This document shows, one piece after another, positions 45,853-54,495 of a stretch of DNA of 64,000 bases (its first letter is position 1; every line of letters begins with the position of its first letter). Source of the stretch: CAZLFA01 sp964558665. GTDB lineage: Bacteria; Desulfobacterota; Syntrophia; Syntrophales; PHBD01. The notes below the pieces were generated by a model. It saw nothing but the letters and a program-made list of their open reading frames with translations. It ran no database searches and was not told the origin of the DNA. The stretch lies in NCBI GenBank assembly GCA_964558665.1, contig CAZLFA010000002.1, positions 65,324 to 129,323 of the forward strand, written 5' to 3'. The translations under genes and the position numbers were made by a program.

Positions 45853-45975
45853 TTTGACCCTTTTACTATCATATAAAGTGATGTAGAATCCAGCCAGAAG
45901 TGAAGGGATATAACAATTCTCAGAACAACGTTTACGGGGGGCCGGATACAAAATCTATCAGGTGGGAGGTTGCGG

Positions 45976-47052
45976 ATGAGTGTTATTATTGATGGCTTTT
46001 GCGTTATAGTTAAAAATGAACGGCTCGAAGAATTTTATCCCGGCGGCGTTCAGGGATATCGGGAGGATTGCACCAACCGGTCGTTCTGCACGGACGGAAC
46101 AATCTCCCGCATTATGTTCATGACGCCGGATGATGCCGGGCGGTTTGTCGGCCGCCTTGAAAAGCGCGGCTTCATCTTCAAGATGAAGGGCAAAAGCCGC
46201 GACATCGCCGTTGTCGATTCGGAGGCCGGGTTTGCTCCGCCCTGCGACTGGCTTGCTCTCGGCACGTCAGAGGGCGGGCTGATGCACTGCTGGCTTGCCG
46301 GCCGGGAACCGGGCGCGCTTGCCGTGCCGGAGGGGTGGACGCCGGAACCCCGGTTCATAGACCTTGAGCAGGAAGAGTTCGAGAAAAAGTACCGCTACCT
46401 GAGGACCGAAAACGGGGTTGATTTATATGACGAAATTGAAACTGGGGAGCAAAAATACATAGGCCGGTCATACATGGGCCACGATATGGACCTTCATTTC
46501 AAAAGACTCCTGGACATAGGAAAAAGGCTGATGGTCCTGGGTGAAGAGGAAACAAGGGTTCTTGATGACGACGACGAACCTGATGAAGAAAGACGGGCTC
46601 GGATTCTGGAGCTTTACCGGGAGGCCGATGAATTGAAAGTGGATGAAGGGCCGATGGCGGTCATATCTCATCACATCTGCGGATTAGCCTTGCGTGTTCT
46701 GGAGCGCTGGGAGGAGGCCGCAGATGAATTCCGTAAGGTCATCAGCCTGCAGCCGGAATCCCGCGACGGGTGGCTCGAATTGACATGGTGCCTGGTCGAG
46801 CAGGAGAAATACAATGAAGCCGACCTTGTGTCAAAGCAGGCGGTTAAACTGCTTCCGGACTGTGCCGCCGCCTGGGGGAACAGGGCGATTGTAATGGTAC
46901 AGTTGCTGCGCAGGGATGAGGCGCAGGAGGCAATGGAAAAGGCCCTGGCGCTTGATCCGGATGAAGAGAAGGCCAGGTACCTGTCAGAGAACTTCGAAGA
47001 TATGCTGCTTGATGCAAAGGAGGTTGCCCGGCAGGCAAATAAAAAACAGTAA
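45976..47052 (+). CDS. TPR-repeat protein, unknown role
   Basis: A 358-residue cytosolic protein. The N-terminal 190 residues are an unrecognised domain (SVIIDGFCVIVKNERLEEFY, later CDWLALGTSEGGLMHCW) with a spacer rich in acids (LDDDDEPDEER). The C-terminal third is TPR repeats: HHICGLALRVLERWEEAADE, LELTWCLVEQEKYNEA and GNRAIVMVQLLRRDEAQEA. GGGAGG precedes the ATG at 45976. It is divergent from the WYL gene. Likely a protein-protein adaptor. Confidence 0.75.
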   Translation: MSVIIDGFCVIVKNERLEEFYPGGVQGYREDCTNRSFCTDGTISRIMFMTPDDAGRFVGRLEKRGFIFKMKGKSRDIAVVDSEAGFAPPCDWLALGTSEGGLMHCWLAGREPGALAVPEGWTPEPRFIDLEQEEFEKKYRYLRTENGVDLYDEIETGEQKYIGRSYMGHDMDLHFKRLLDIGKRLMVLGEEETRVLDDDDEPDEERRARILELYREADELKVDEGPMAVISHHICGLALRVLERWEEAADEFRKVISLQPESRDGWLELTWCLVEQEKYNEADLVSKQAVKLLPDCAAAWGNRAIVMVQLLRRDEAQEAMEKALALDPDEEKARYLSENFEDMLLDAKEVARQANKKQ

Positions 47053-47148
47053 CGGCAGAAATTTATATAAACACTGATTCCTGAAAGCTGAAAACAGTAT
47101 GTTTACGGAGTTATGTCAATGACTTCCTTGCCGCCGGATATTTTTTGT

Positions 47149-47176
47149 TGACTTTTGGCCTTGCGGGTAATAGATT
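47149..47176 (+). promoter_or_regulatory. Candidate metK promoter
   Basis: TTGACT (47149-47154), 16-base spacer, TAGATT (47171-47176). Transcription would begin near 47183, just before the first aptamer. Confidence 0.4.
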
Positions 47177-47191
47177 AAGTCCACATAAAAC

Positions 47192-47244
47192 AGCGGCGAG
47201 TTATAAAGCTAATTGCTCCGCTCAATAAATGTGCTAAAGGCAGG
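47192..47244 (+). promoter_or_regulatory. SAM-II-type riboswitch aptamer, copy 1 (candidate)
   Basis: P1 stem AGCGG (47192-47196) / CCGCT (47218-47222), an internal ATTGC, an A-rich joiner AATAAAT and GTGCTAAAGG match the order of SAM-II (metA motif) elements. The pseudoknot pairing is weak here (GCT/GGC only). A terminator follows directly, and AAGGCA of the aptamer can pair with TGCCTT in the terminator loop, giving an antiterminator. Confidence 0.5.
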
Positions 47245-47257
47245 AAAAATGAAACAT

Positions 47258-47295
47258 GAGCCCGTTGCCTTCAAGCGCGGGCTTTTCAGTTTTTT
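47258..47295 (+). terminator. Terminator after aptamer 1
   Basis: AGCCCG (47259-47264) / CGGGCT (47278-47283) stem followed by TTTCAGTTTTTT. It is placed as an expression platform for aptamer 1. Confidence 0.65.
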
Positions 47296-47312
47296 GACAG
47301 AATACGGGAGTA

Positions 47313-47369
47313 CGACGGATCGATTTGAGACGATTGCAACCGTCGAAAAAAAAGTGCTAAACCGTCGGC
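47313..47369 (+). promoter_or_regulatory. SAM-II-type riboswitch aptamer, copy 2 (candidate)
   Basis: P1 CGACGG (47313-47318) / CCGTCG (47340-47345), loop with GATTT-GAGACG-ATTGCA, an A8 joiner and GTGCTAAA, then CCGTC. GACG in the loop can pair with CGTC after GCTAAA, the SAM-II pseudoknot. The order and conserved GATTT, TTGCA and GCTAAA agree with SAM-II better than copy 1. Confidence 0.58.
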
Positions 47370-47371
47370 AT

Positions 47372-47406
47372 CCCCGCGGCCATGGAGTTTAGCCCCGGGG
47401 TTTTTT
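47372..47406 (+). terminator. Terminator after aptamer 2
   Basis: CCCCG-c-GGC paired with GCC-c-CGGGG (47372-47380 with 47392-47400), then TTTTTT. Confidence 0.75.
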
Positions 47407-47550
47407 GTGGGCAGAAAGGATGGGTGATTTTTTGCTTTAGGAATAACAGAAGTTGATAAAACGGCGGAGCGGCCCGGCATGGAGTTCAAGGGCCGGCAGA
47501 AAAAAAGAAAAACTACGTAAAATTAAAATAAAGAAAAGGAGAAGTTAAAG

Positions 47551-48726
47551 GTGAAAATTACATCAGAAGGCGTAAAAGTAGGGCATCCCGACATCGTTGC
47601 GGACTGCATAGCGGCAAACATCATTGCGGAAATCATCGACAGGGAGCTCAAGAAAGGCATGACCATCGACACGATGCCCCACTGCGGGCTTGAAGTGTTT
47701 CTTGGGAAAGGCATCTGCGTAGTTGGCGGCGAGGTATCTACAAGGGCCTATGTGGACATTGAGAAGAGTGTCAGGAAGACGGTTACGGACATCGGATACA
47801 CGGAATCCGCTCTCGGCCTCAATGGAGAATCCATGGGTGTTTTGAATGCCATTATACCGCAGTCTCCGGATATCAATATAGGCACAAGGGCTGATCTCGG
47901 GAAGCATAAGGAGATCGGTGCAGGCGATCAGGGCATCATGTACGGGTTTGCCTGCGATGAGACACCCGAACTGCTGCCTCTGTCTTATGTTCTGGTCACC
48001 CGCCTGATGCGGGTCTTTGAGGAATGCGGCAACCCCATGTTCGCACCCGACGGGAAAGGGCAGGTTACAGTTGAATATGACAACGGAACGCCAAAAAGGG
48101 TATCAACGGTCCTGATGTCCAATGCGATCGACTACCGCAAGGTCCCGGAAGGCTCCAAAAGTGTTGTTGAGCAGGAAGCAAGGAAGATCTCCTTCGATTG
48201 CCTGAAGGAATGGGTGGACAAGGACACGGCGTTCCTCTTCAATCCCACCGGTGAGTGGCAGGCCGTCAACTCCTGCAGCGCCGCCGACTCCGGTGTTACG
48301 GGCCGCAAGCTGGTCGTCCAGCTTTACGGAGGATACCCGGGCGCGCAGCTTGGAGGCGGTGCGGTCGTCAACAAGTCGCCTGAAAAAGTGGACTGCACGG
48401 CGGCTTTCGGAGTCAGGCATGTGGCGAAGAACATTGTCGCGGCCGGGCTGGCAAAGAAGTGCTCCGTTCAGCTTGCCTATGCAATCGGCATGGCAAAGCC
48501 TATATCGATCTACGTCAACACTTTCGGAACGGGTAACGTTTCCGATGAAAAGATCGCCGCTGCGGTGCATGACCTGTTTGACCTCACTCCCAGAGGGATG
48601 ATCGAGAAGTTCGGCATGCTCAGCGGAGACATTTACAGAAAGATACCCAAGAGCCTCTTCCTCGGAGATTACGCATGGGAGAAGACGGACATGGCGGAGA
48701 CTTTGAAAAAGAAGGTAGCCGGCTGA
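47551..48726 (+). CDS. metK: S-adenosylmethionine synthetase
   Basis: A 391-residue cytosolic enzyme starting at GTG (GGAG ten bases upstream). It makes S-adenosylmethionine from ATP and methionine. Signatures: SEGVKVGHPDIVAD near the N-terminus, GAGDQGIMYGFACDE, and the glycine-rich GGAVVNKSPEKVD. The N-terminus (TSEGVKVGHPDIVADCIAAN) differs from the common bacterial form, marking a divergent MetK subgroup. It stands alone behind a long leader with two SAM-II-like aptamers, consistent with feedback control by its product. Confidence 0.92.
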   Translation: MKITSEGVKVGHPDIVADCIAANIIAEIIDRELKKGMTIDTMPHCGLEVFLGKGICVVGGEVSTRAYVDIEKSVRKTVTDIGYTESALGLNGESMGVLNAIIPQSPDINIGTRADLGKHKEIGAGDQGIMYGFACDETPELLPLSYVLVTRLMRVFEECGNPMFAPDGKGQVTVEYDNGTPKRVSTVLMSNAIDYRKVPEGSKSVVEQEARKISFDCLKEWVDKDTAFLFNPTGEWQAVNSCSAADSGVTGRKLVVQLYGGYPGAQLGGGAVVNKSPEKVDCTAAFGVRHVAKNIVAAGLAKKCSVQLAYAIGMAKPISIYVNTFGTGNVSDEKIAAAVHDLFDLTPRGMIEKFGMLSGDIYRKIPKSLFLGDYAWEKTDMAETLKKKVAG

Positions 48727-48757
48727 AAAAACGTAACTGAACTATACATATAAAAAA

Positions 48758-48798
48758 TCTCAAGCCCCTTCACCTGTATGGGTTGAAGGGGCTTGAGA
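48758..48798. terminator. Perfect 15-bp hairpin after metK
   Basis: TCTCAAGCCCCTTCA / TGAAGGGGCTTGAGA with an 11-base loop. An A6 run precedes it rather than T's following, so termination in the plus direction rests on the stem; it would be an ordinary terminator on the minus strand. Confidence 0.65.
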
Positions 48799-48910
48799 AA
48801 CAGGAACTGCACGTCAATCAATCCGTTTCCTTTTCTCGATCGTCATGCCCCCCAAAATAACATGTCAAGGGGTATTCATTCCCATCCCTCCTCCGTCATT
48901 TTCGTCTCTT

Positions 48911-49105
48911 CAGTCATTCCCATGAAAATGGGAATCCAGGATGTTACTGGATTGTCGGATCAAGTCCGACAATGACAATGGAGGAAGGCCTTCCTTTGTC
49001 AATCGTTTTACCTTCAGGTATTCCGCACCACCTTTGTCACTCCCGCGAAGGCGGGAGTCCAGAAAGAGCCCTGGATGCCCGTTTCCACGGGCATGACAAC
49101 TTCTC
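48911..49105. repeat. REP-like repeat cluster
   Basis: CATTCCCATGAAAATGGGAA, then ATTGTCGGATCAAGTCCGAC with its AATGACAATGG tail, repeating the composite at 43714-43790. A CTCCCGCGAAGGCGGGAG unit ending in TCCAG follows at about 49040. Confidence 0.7.
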
Positions 49106-49165
49106 TTTTTTCAGTCTATTGAAAAATAGTCTTGACTATATTTCAATTAAGTAAATAATAGTCGC

Positions 49166-50386
49166 ATGGAAAAACGTACCCTTTATACAAAAGTATGGAA
49201 AGAGTTATCCAGCGGCAAATCAATGATTTTTGTTGCAGGCCCCCGGCAGTCAGGCAAGACGACACTTTCCCGGATCATTGCCGATACTTTCGCCAACAAT
49301 CTTTATTTCAACTGGGACATCGCCGGGCACCGGGAAAAGATCCTCCATGACGGGACCTTTTTCACCGGTCTAAAAAGAAAGGATGCCTCTATTCCGCTCA
49401 TCATTCTTGATGAAATCCACAAGTATAAAGAGTGGAAAAACTATCTCAAAGGCATCTATGACGAATACTGCGGGGAATTTAAATTCCTTATAACAGGCAG
49501 CGGCCGCCTGGACCTCTACCAGAAGGGCGGTGATTCTCTGGCCGGCAGATACTTTCTTTTTCACCTTTTCCCGTTTACCGTTGCCGAGTTGGCCGGCAGA
49601 AATTTAACTTATTCAAAGTTCATGAAAGATCCGCTGATTATTTCTATGACGGAAAACGCTCGTGTCAATGAACTCTGGCAGCAGCTTTCCGTTTTGTCAG
49701 GTTTTCCTGAACCATACCTCTCAGGCCGAGAAACTGTTTATCGCCGTTGGTCCAACACCTATGCAGGACAACTGGTCAGGGAAGATATCCGCGATCTGAC
49801 AGGCATCAAAACGATACAGGACATGGAAACACTTTACCACATTCTCCCGTCCCGCATCGGCAGTCCTCTTTCCGTTTCATCCATAGCAGGCATTCTGAAG
49901 TTGTCTTACAACACTGTCCGCAGCTGGCTCAATGTCCTGGAGCGTTTTTATCTGGTCTTCAGCATTCCCACATGGACGGGCAGGATATCCCGAGCTATAC
50001 AGAAGGAAACGAAATACTATCTCTTTGACTACGCGCGGATCAAGGAACCGGCGGCACGTCTCGAAAACATGGTTGCCGTTGAACTATGGCGGGCGGTGAC
50101 TATATGGAATGATACCGGTTATGGGAACTTCTCGCTTCATTTTATCAAGGATAAAGAAAAGAGAGAGGTCGATTTTCTGATCGCTGCTGACAATGAACCG
50201 TTTCTTCTGATAGAAGTTAAATTATCGGAGGAACAGACGGTGAAATCCCTAATAGCTTTTCAGAATGCATTGGGGATACCGGCTGTGCAGCTGGTGGAGA
50301 GGGCTGACGGATACCGGATCATAAAGAACGGAGCCAACAAAATTCTGATTGCGCCGGCCGGGCAGTGGCTGTCGCAACTGCCGTGA
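49166..50386 (+). CDS. AAA ATPase with DUF4143 domain
   Basis: A 406-residue protein. Walker A GPRQSGKTT is at residues 25-33 and Walker B IPLIILDEIHKY near 75-85, followed by the sensor FLITGSGRLDLY. The C-terminal DUF4143 part includes a winged helix (LSVSSIAGILKLSYNTVRSW) and a PD-(D/E)XK-like REVDFLIAADN...LLIEVKLS. These proteins are common in accessory DNA and often proposed as toxin- or defence-related ATPases; the precise role is unknown. No clear ribosome-binding site precedes the ATG. Confidence 0.82.
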   Translation: MEKRTLYTKVWKELSSGKSMIFVAGPRQSGKTTLSRIIADTFANNLYFNWDIAGHREKILHDGTFFTGLKRKDASIPLIILDEIHKYKEWKNYLKGIYDEYCGEFKFLITGSGRLDLYQKGGDSLAGRYFLFHLFPFTVAELAGRNLTYSKFMKDPLIISMTENARVNELWQQLSVLSGFPEPYLSGRETVYRRWSNTYAGQLVREDIRDLTGIKTIQDMETLYHILPSRIGSPLSVSSIAGILKLSYNTVRSWLNVLERFYLVFSIPTWTGRISRAIQKETKYYLFDYARIKEPAARLENMVAVELWRAVTIWNDTGYGNFSLHFIKDKEKREVDFLIAADNEPFLLIEVKLSEEQTVKSLIAFQNALGIPAVQLVERADGYRIIKNGANKILIAPAGQWLSQLP

Positions 50387-50529
50387 AATTATTTTCTTCC
50401 GGGATGCGCAAAACAGTCACCGTGATGAAATAAAACGGATCAAACCGTTGAAAGCGGCATAGGATGACTGCAGCGCTCCGTAACGGGCGGACACAGCCCG
50501 GAGCGGTATATCTCACCGCTGCAGTAAAT

Positions 50530-51324
50530 TCATGGTTCAGACTGATCAGCCGGGCGTTGAGGGAAAATCCCGTCGCTGCTCGTCTGTTTTAGCGCGAGGG
50601 CTACAGCAGCACCTGTTGCTGCCGCATTGAGGTAAGGCTCAGGGTCATGGGCGCGATGACCGTTATCGACAAGAAACTCTTCAACGCGGGGGCCGAACTT
50701 GTCACGAAGACTGACTGCCGCTGCCCTGTCACCAGCCGCGCGCACATTCACCCATCGTTCAACGGAACCCGGCCACCTGCCCATCCCGTCTACGGAAGGC
50801 GGGTCAAGGTATTTGAAGGTCATCGGCGATGCCAGGGGAGACCCGAGAGTGACTAAGGTATGCACCCGCCAATGCGGATGATTGCACAACACCGTGTAGG
50901 TGAAAACTGTGCCCAGAGAGTGCGCGACTATCACGCGGGTATCATTGCCGATTGCAGCCTCGGCGCGGTCGCACATCCGGATGCGCAGATCGGGTGTAGT
51001 CGCCATTATCGTCACCATATCGATGGTGCGCTCGAAGGCGGCGTCGTTTGCCGCCTGCCCGAGCCCGGCAATTACGTCGTCACCCGCCAGTTTCGTCAGC
51101 ATTTCGGCAATGCCCGCCCTTGACTGTTCAAATCTGCGGTCTGCATCAGAGTCGGGTTCACGCCTGAAAAGGTCGCCATAGAAAAAGATGCCGACATCGG
51201 CGGCATCTACATCGGCGTTGTGATGCCAGAGCCCGTCGCGCAGCGCCGGGAGCCAGCGCGCCTTAAGTTCATGCGGGCCCCAGAACTCGTTGAATGCCCC
51301 GTGTACCAGAACTACTTTTGCCAT
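50530..51324 (-). CDS. Alpha/beta-hydrolase-like protein
   Basis: A 264-residue protein with an N-terminal VVLVHG strand-loop and a serine nucleophile elbow VIVAHSLGTV (near residue 133), where the first Gly of GxSxG is Ala. A late His in DNGHRAHDP could complete the triad. GAGGGAGTGCTT precedes the ATG at 51324; a GTG six bases upstream is the alternative. The gene is visibly richer in G+C than its neighbours and abuts an IS element, suggesting recent transfer. Substrate unknown. Confidence 0.7.
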   Translation of the reverse strand: MAKVVLVHGAFNEFWGPHELKARWLPALRDGLWHHNADVDAADVGIFFYGDLFRREPDSDADRRFEQSRAGIAEMLTKLAGDDVIAGLGQAANDAAFERTIDMVTIMATTPDLRIRMCDRAEAAIGNDTRVIVAHSLGTVFTYTVLCNHPHWRVHTLVTLGSPLASPMTFKYLDPPSVDGMGRWPGSVERWVNVRAAGDRAAAVSLRDKFGPRVEEFLVDNGHRAHDPEPYLNAAATGAAVALALKQTSSDGIFPQRPADQSEP

Positions 51325-51420
51325 AAGCACTCCCTCGCGTCTTTAAGCTTCAATGTGTACGCCGTATCTGATAATGAAAAAGACACCATGATTGCGCAAT
51401 TATGTGACACTCCGCACGGG

Positions 51421-52596
51421 TTAAAACCCGACGGCTTCTTGGGCAAACACCCCTGACTTCAGAGTGTTTAGCGCCCAAAGGGACTGTCCATCCCCACGTT
51501 CTAATTCTTGAAGTCCCCGGTTAAGAATATTGATTGCGGCATTATGGTCTCTGTCGAGCGACAGTCCGCAATCAGGACATTCTATCCACCGTTGGGACAG
51601 CTTCAATTCTTCAAATACATGGCCGCAACGGGAACAGCTTTTGGATGTGTTGGCGGGATCAACTTGCATAAACACGCGGCCAGCTTCTTCCGCTTTGCTC
51701 GCGAGGCGCTGAACAAGATAATTCCAACCCGCATCCAAAATGCTTTTTGAGAGATGGCGGTTTTTGACCATGTTTCTGATTCTTAGCTTTTCCAATACAA
51801 CCAGGTCGTTTTTGTCGATTAGCCGGTACGCCTCCTTGTCTAGAAAGTCTTGCCGGCGCCTTTTAATCTTCAAGTGGTGTAGCCGCAGCAAAGCTACGGC
51901 CTTTTTTCTGTTGGAAGAACCTTTCCTTTTTCTGGCAACAGACCGTTGCAGGACACGCAACGTTTTCTCTCCTTCACGGTACCACTTGGGATTGTAAACT
52001 TTGCGTCCCGCACTGTCGGTCAAAAGGCTGCTGACGCCCACATCTACGCCGACAGCCTTACCTGTAAAAGGCAACGTTGCAGTCTTTGTTTCACAGGCAA
52101 AACATGCGTACCAGCCGTCCGCTTTCCTGATGATGCGCAACGTCCTTGGCTGAGACGGCAGCTCGCGGTGCCACCGGACCGCAATTCGCCCGATACCGCT
52201 TATCTTGATTCTGCGTCCGTCCAGCCGGAACCCGTTGCCGTATTCCTTCAGTCCGAACGAATCAAATCGCCCGCGTCCTTTGAAGCGGGGATATCCAGGC
52301 TTTTCGCCTATCTTTATCCTTCGGAAGAAAGCGGCAAACGCCTTGTCCAGATCTGCAGCCACTACCTGAAGAATGTGACTGTGGATATTCCTGGCTTTAG
52401 GATCAATCTCTTTAGCAATCTTGACGTGGCGCAGCTGTTCAACCTTTGAAATAGACCCGCCCGTGAGGGCATAGAAGGTTTTCCGCTCGCTAAGGCAATT
52501 GTTGTAGAACTTTCTGCAGACCTCGATTGTCTGCTCAAGGCGCTGAATCTGTGATTTAGTGGGATAGAGCCTGTAGGCAAAATTCTTTATCTGCAT
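51421..52596 (-). CDS. tnpB: TnpB, IS605 OrfB RNA-guided nuclease
   Basis: A 391-residue protein: N-terminal helix-turn-helix MQIKNFAYRLYPTKSQ, the RuvC nuclease Asp in AVGVDVGVSSLL, Glu in LVVLEKLRIRNM and Asp in LSLDRDHNAAIN, and a zinc finger CSRCGHVF...CPDCG. TnpB cuts DNA under guidance of an RNA from the element's right end. The coding region ends inside the right-end hairpin, so the guide-RNA scaffold would cover 51400-51650. All three catalytic acids look intact. Confidence 0.92.
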   Translation of the reverse strand: MQIKNFAYRLYPTKSQIQRLEQTIEVCRKFYNNCLSERKTFYALTGGSISKVEQLRHVKIAKEIDPKARNIHSHILQVVAADLDKAFAAFFRRIKIGEKPGYPRFKGRGRFDSFGLKEYGNGFRLDGRRIKISGIGRIAVRWHRELPSQPRTLRIIRKADGWYACFACETKTATLPFTGKAVGVDVGVSSLLTDSAGRKVYNPKWYREGEKTLRVLQRSVARKRKGSSNRKKAVALLRLHHLKIKRRRQDFLDKEAYRLIDKNDLVVLEKLRIRNMVKNRHLSKSILDAGWNYLVQRLASKAEEAGRVFMQVDPANTSKSCSRCGHVFEELKLSQRWIECPDCGLSLDRDHNAAINILNRGLQELERGDGQSLWALNTLKSGVFAQEAVGF

Positions 52597-52985
52597 CAGA
52601 TGCCCTTTTGTGCTTCGATGTAACTGGCAATGGTTTCCTGGGAAACATTGCCGGCAGTGGAAGCAAAATATGATCTTGTCCACATTGACGGCAGTCTGTG
52701 CAGCTCAGGGTATTTTGCCCGAAGCAAGTTTGCTGTGCTGCCTTTCAATTCCTTAACCACTTCCGCTGCCGAGTTGGATGGAAATACCCTGACAAACAGG
52801 TGAATGTGGTCTGGCTGAATCGCAAGCTTGAGAATGCCCCAGCCCCTTATATTACATCGATCGCGCAATATGTCTTCGCAATCCTTTGCTATCGGCCCAC
52901 GGAGAACTGGCTTCCTCCTTTTGGGGCACCATATTAGATGGTATATGATGAGGTGTACTCTGTGTTCGTCTCGTTGATAATTCAT
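52596..52985 (-). CDS. tnpA: TnpA, IS200-type Y1 HUH transposase
   Basis: A 129-residue single-strand transposase. The HUH motif is PDHIHLFV (about residues 59-66) and the catalytic Tyr is in ETIASYIEAQ near the C-terminus. It is full length for the family, and with both catalytic parts intact the element may be mobile. Confidence 0.93.
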   Translation of the reverse strand: MNYQRDEHRVHLIIYHLIWCPKRRKPVLRGPIAKDCEDILRDRCNIRGWGILKLAIQPDHIHLFVRVFPSNSAAEVVKELKGSTANLLRAKYPELHRLPSMWTRSYFASTAGNVSQETIASYIEAQKGI

Positions 52986-53245
52986 GTTGATAATATATAT
53001 TATATCAACACATAAATCAACATTTATTTCGGCTATCCGCCAGGGTTAAAACCCGGCGGCTTGCGCCGAAGTGAGCAGTTGTTCTCTGTCAATGAGAAGC
53101 CACTGAAGGAACAACTCTCAGATGCGGCGGTAAATTGATCCGGATTCGAGATCCGCATGACGCTTGACGTATTTCATCATTGGAGTAATAATTACCGGTG
53201 TATAACGACATCGAACAAGGAAAAACAGCGAAGGAGGAGTACACA

Positions 53246-54004
53246 GTGAGCACTCTGGAAAGAGCGATTGAAATAGCGAAAGCCGCCCATGATGGTCAGA
53301 AGAACAAGGATGGAACCCCGTACATCACGCATCCGTTCAAGCTCATGGAAAGCATGGACACCACCGATGAAAAGATCGCCGCCATCCTGCATGATGTTGT
53401 AGAAGACTCGGACGTGACGATTGAAGACCTGCGGGCGGAAGGCTTTTCGGAGACTATTCTCAGTGTTGTCGACACCCTGACGCACAAGCCGGATGAATCT
53501 TATTCAGACTATATCAAGAGGGTTGCCGGCAATCCCATCACAAGAAAAATCAAGAAGGCCGATTTGAAGGACAACATGGATCAGCGCAGAATTCCCAATC
53601 CGACGGACAAGGACAGAAGCAGAATTAAAAAATACGAGGAGGCCTATAAAGTAATCCAAAGCGCCAAGAACACCTATACCGTCTATGTGGATGACAACTA
53701 CCATTACATGGATGAAAGCGAACGCTACAAGCAGGGAGTATATCACAGTTGCGAGGAGGCCGTCGCCGTCTGCAAAAGAATAGTCGAGGAGTCGCTGCAG
53801 GAATCTGTTGAGCCGGGCAAGAAGGAAGAAGACTGTTATGCAGGCTACACAATGTTCGGCGATGACCCCTGGATATCTTGCGATGAGAATCCGCGCACCT
53901 GTAATTTCAGCGCCTGGACTTACGCCCGGGAAAGAATCAGTGAGATGTTCAGACAGGCAAAAGAGAGTTATTCAACCGGCACAAAGCGGGGGAAAATGAA
54001 GTGA
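53246..54004 (+). CDS. HD-domain phosphohydrolase (RelA/SpoT-type HD only)
   Basis: A 252-residue protein starting at GTG (AAGGAGG eight bases upstream; an in-frame GTG at 53198 is less likely). The HD domain shows AAHDGQKNKDGTPYITHP, ILHDVVEDSDVT and a later KKADLKDNMDQRR, like the ppGpp hydrolase half of SpoT and related guanosine-phosphate phosphohydrolases. The C-terminal 80 residues are unusual: YVDDNYHYMDESER, then Trp- and Cys-containing FGDDPWISCDENPRTC. The last 50 codons recur as a fragment at 54702-54852. Confidence 0.8.
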   Translation: MSTLERAIEIAKAAHDGQKNKDGTPYITHPFKLMESMDTTDEKIAAILHDVVEDSDVTIEDLRAEGFSETILSVVDTLTHKPDESYSDYIKRVAGNPITRKIKKADLKDNMDQRRIPNPTDKDRSRIKKYEEAYKVIQSAKNTYTVYVDDNYHYMDESERYKQGVYHSCEEAVAVCKRIVEESLQESVEPGKKEEDCYAGYTMFGDDPWISCDENPRTCNFSAWTYARERISEMFRQAKESYSTGTKRGKMK

Positions 54005-54011
54005 ACGAAAA
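53854..54011 (+). repeat. Direct repeat R1, copy 1 (3' end of the HD gene)
   Basis: Matches 54702-54859 at a constant offset of 848 bases with scattered substitutions and no gaps. Together they flank the first BrnT/BrnA module. Confidence 0.8.
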
Positions 54012-54195
54012 AAATATGAAACTGCGCCGCAGACAAGATGCACACTCTTAAGACAATGGCAGCAGCCAGTAGGGAGCAGGGCGATCCTCCCCGGGATCAT
54101 CCAATTATGTCTTGTTAATGACTGTCAACTATATTATATTAAAACCAAGCTTTTGAATGGTTGTGAGACAACTCCAGGCCGAAGAGGAATTAATA

Positions 54196-54495
54196 TTGCG
54201 GTATAATTTTGAATGGGACCCTGAAAAAGCAAGAATGAACTCTCGCAAGCACAAAGTTGCCTTTGAAAAAGCTGCGGAGGTATTCTTAGATAAATTAGCT
54301 GTTTCAATATTTGATGAGGACCATAGTATTGATGAAGATCGGTGGGTAACGATGGGCAGAGACAGAGATGATAAGTTGCTGGTTGTCGTGCATACCTTTG
54401 CTGCACAGGGCAGAGACAAGAGGAGAATTCGTATCATCTCCGCGCGGAAAGCAACATTGAAGGAAACAAAACAATATGAAGGTGAAATGCCATGA
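54196..54495 (+). CDS. brnT: BrnT-family toxin, module 1
   Basis: A 99-residue RelE-fold ribonuclease toxin: FEWDPEKARMNSRKHKVAFE, a central SIDEDRWVTMG and RRIRIISARKAT. The TTG start at 54196 has GAGGA seven bases upstream and yields the usual BrnT N-terminus; an upstream ATG at 54157 would add 13 residues. It overlaps the antitoxin gene (ATGA). Confidence 0.85.
   Translation: MRYNFEWDPEKARMNSRKHKVAFEKAAEVFLDKLAVSIFDEDHSIDEDRWVTMGRDRDDKLLVVVHTFAAQGRDKRRIRIISARKATLKETKQYEGEMP

Larger units (their letters stand above)
47053..47550. other. metK leader region with two riboswitch-like aptamers
   Basis: This 498-base gap carries a promoter (47149-47176), two aptamer-terminator units (47192-47295 and 47313-47406) and a third hairpin CGGCCC/GGGCCG (47470-47495). 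No protein gene is seen. Confidence 0.6.
48727..49165. other. Intergenic region: hairpin and REP-like repeats
   Basis: Contains the 15-bp hairpin at 48758-48798 and repeat units at 48911-49105; no gene is seen. The AAA ATPase start follows at 49166. Confidence 0.55.
51405..53075 (-). mobile_element. IS200/IS605-family insertion sequence
   Basis: Carries tnpA and tnpB on the minus strand, joined by a TGATG overlap. Subterminal hairpins lie at both ends: CCGCC-AGGGTT-AA-AACCCGGCGG (53037-53059) and CGGGTTAAAACCCG (51417-51430). The hairpins share GGGTTAAAACCCG-CGGCTT in the same orientation, as expected for a family that lacks inverted terminal repeats. Exact ends are estimates. Confidence 0.85.

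Noticed and set aside
45873..45975. Extending the WYL regulator to an upstream ATG at 45872
   Set aside because: The extension would cover the candidate operator and has no ribosome-binding site or conserved sequence; the ATG at 45767 has AAGGAG upstream.
47112..47119. TTATGTCA upstream of metK resembling the fdh motif
   Set aside because: The right arm is missing at the four-base spacing; a single 8-base half-site is expected by chance in a window of this size.
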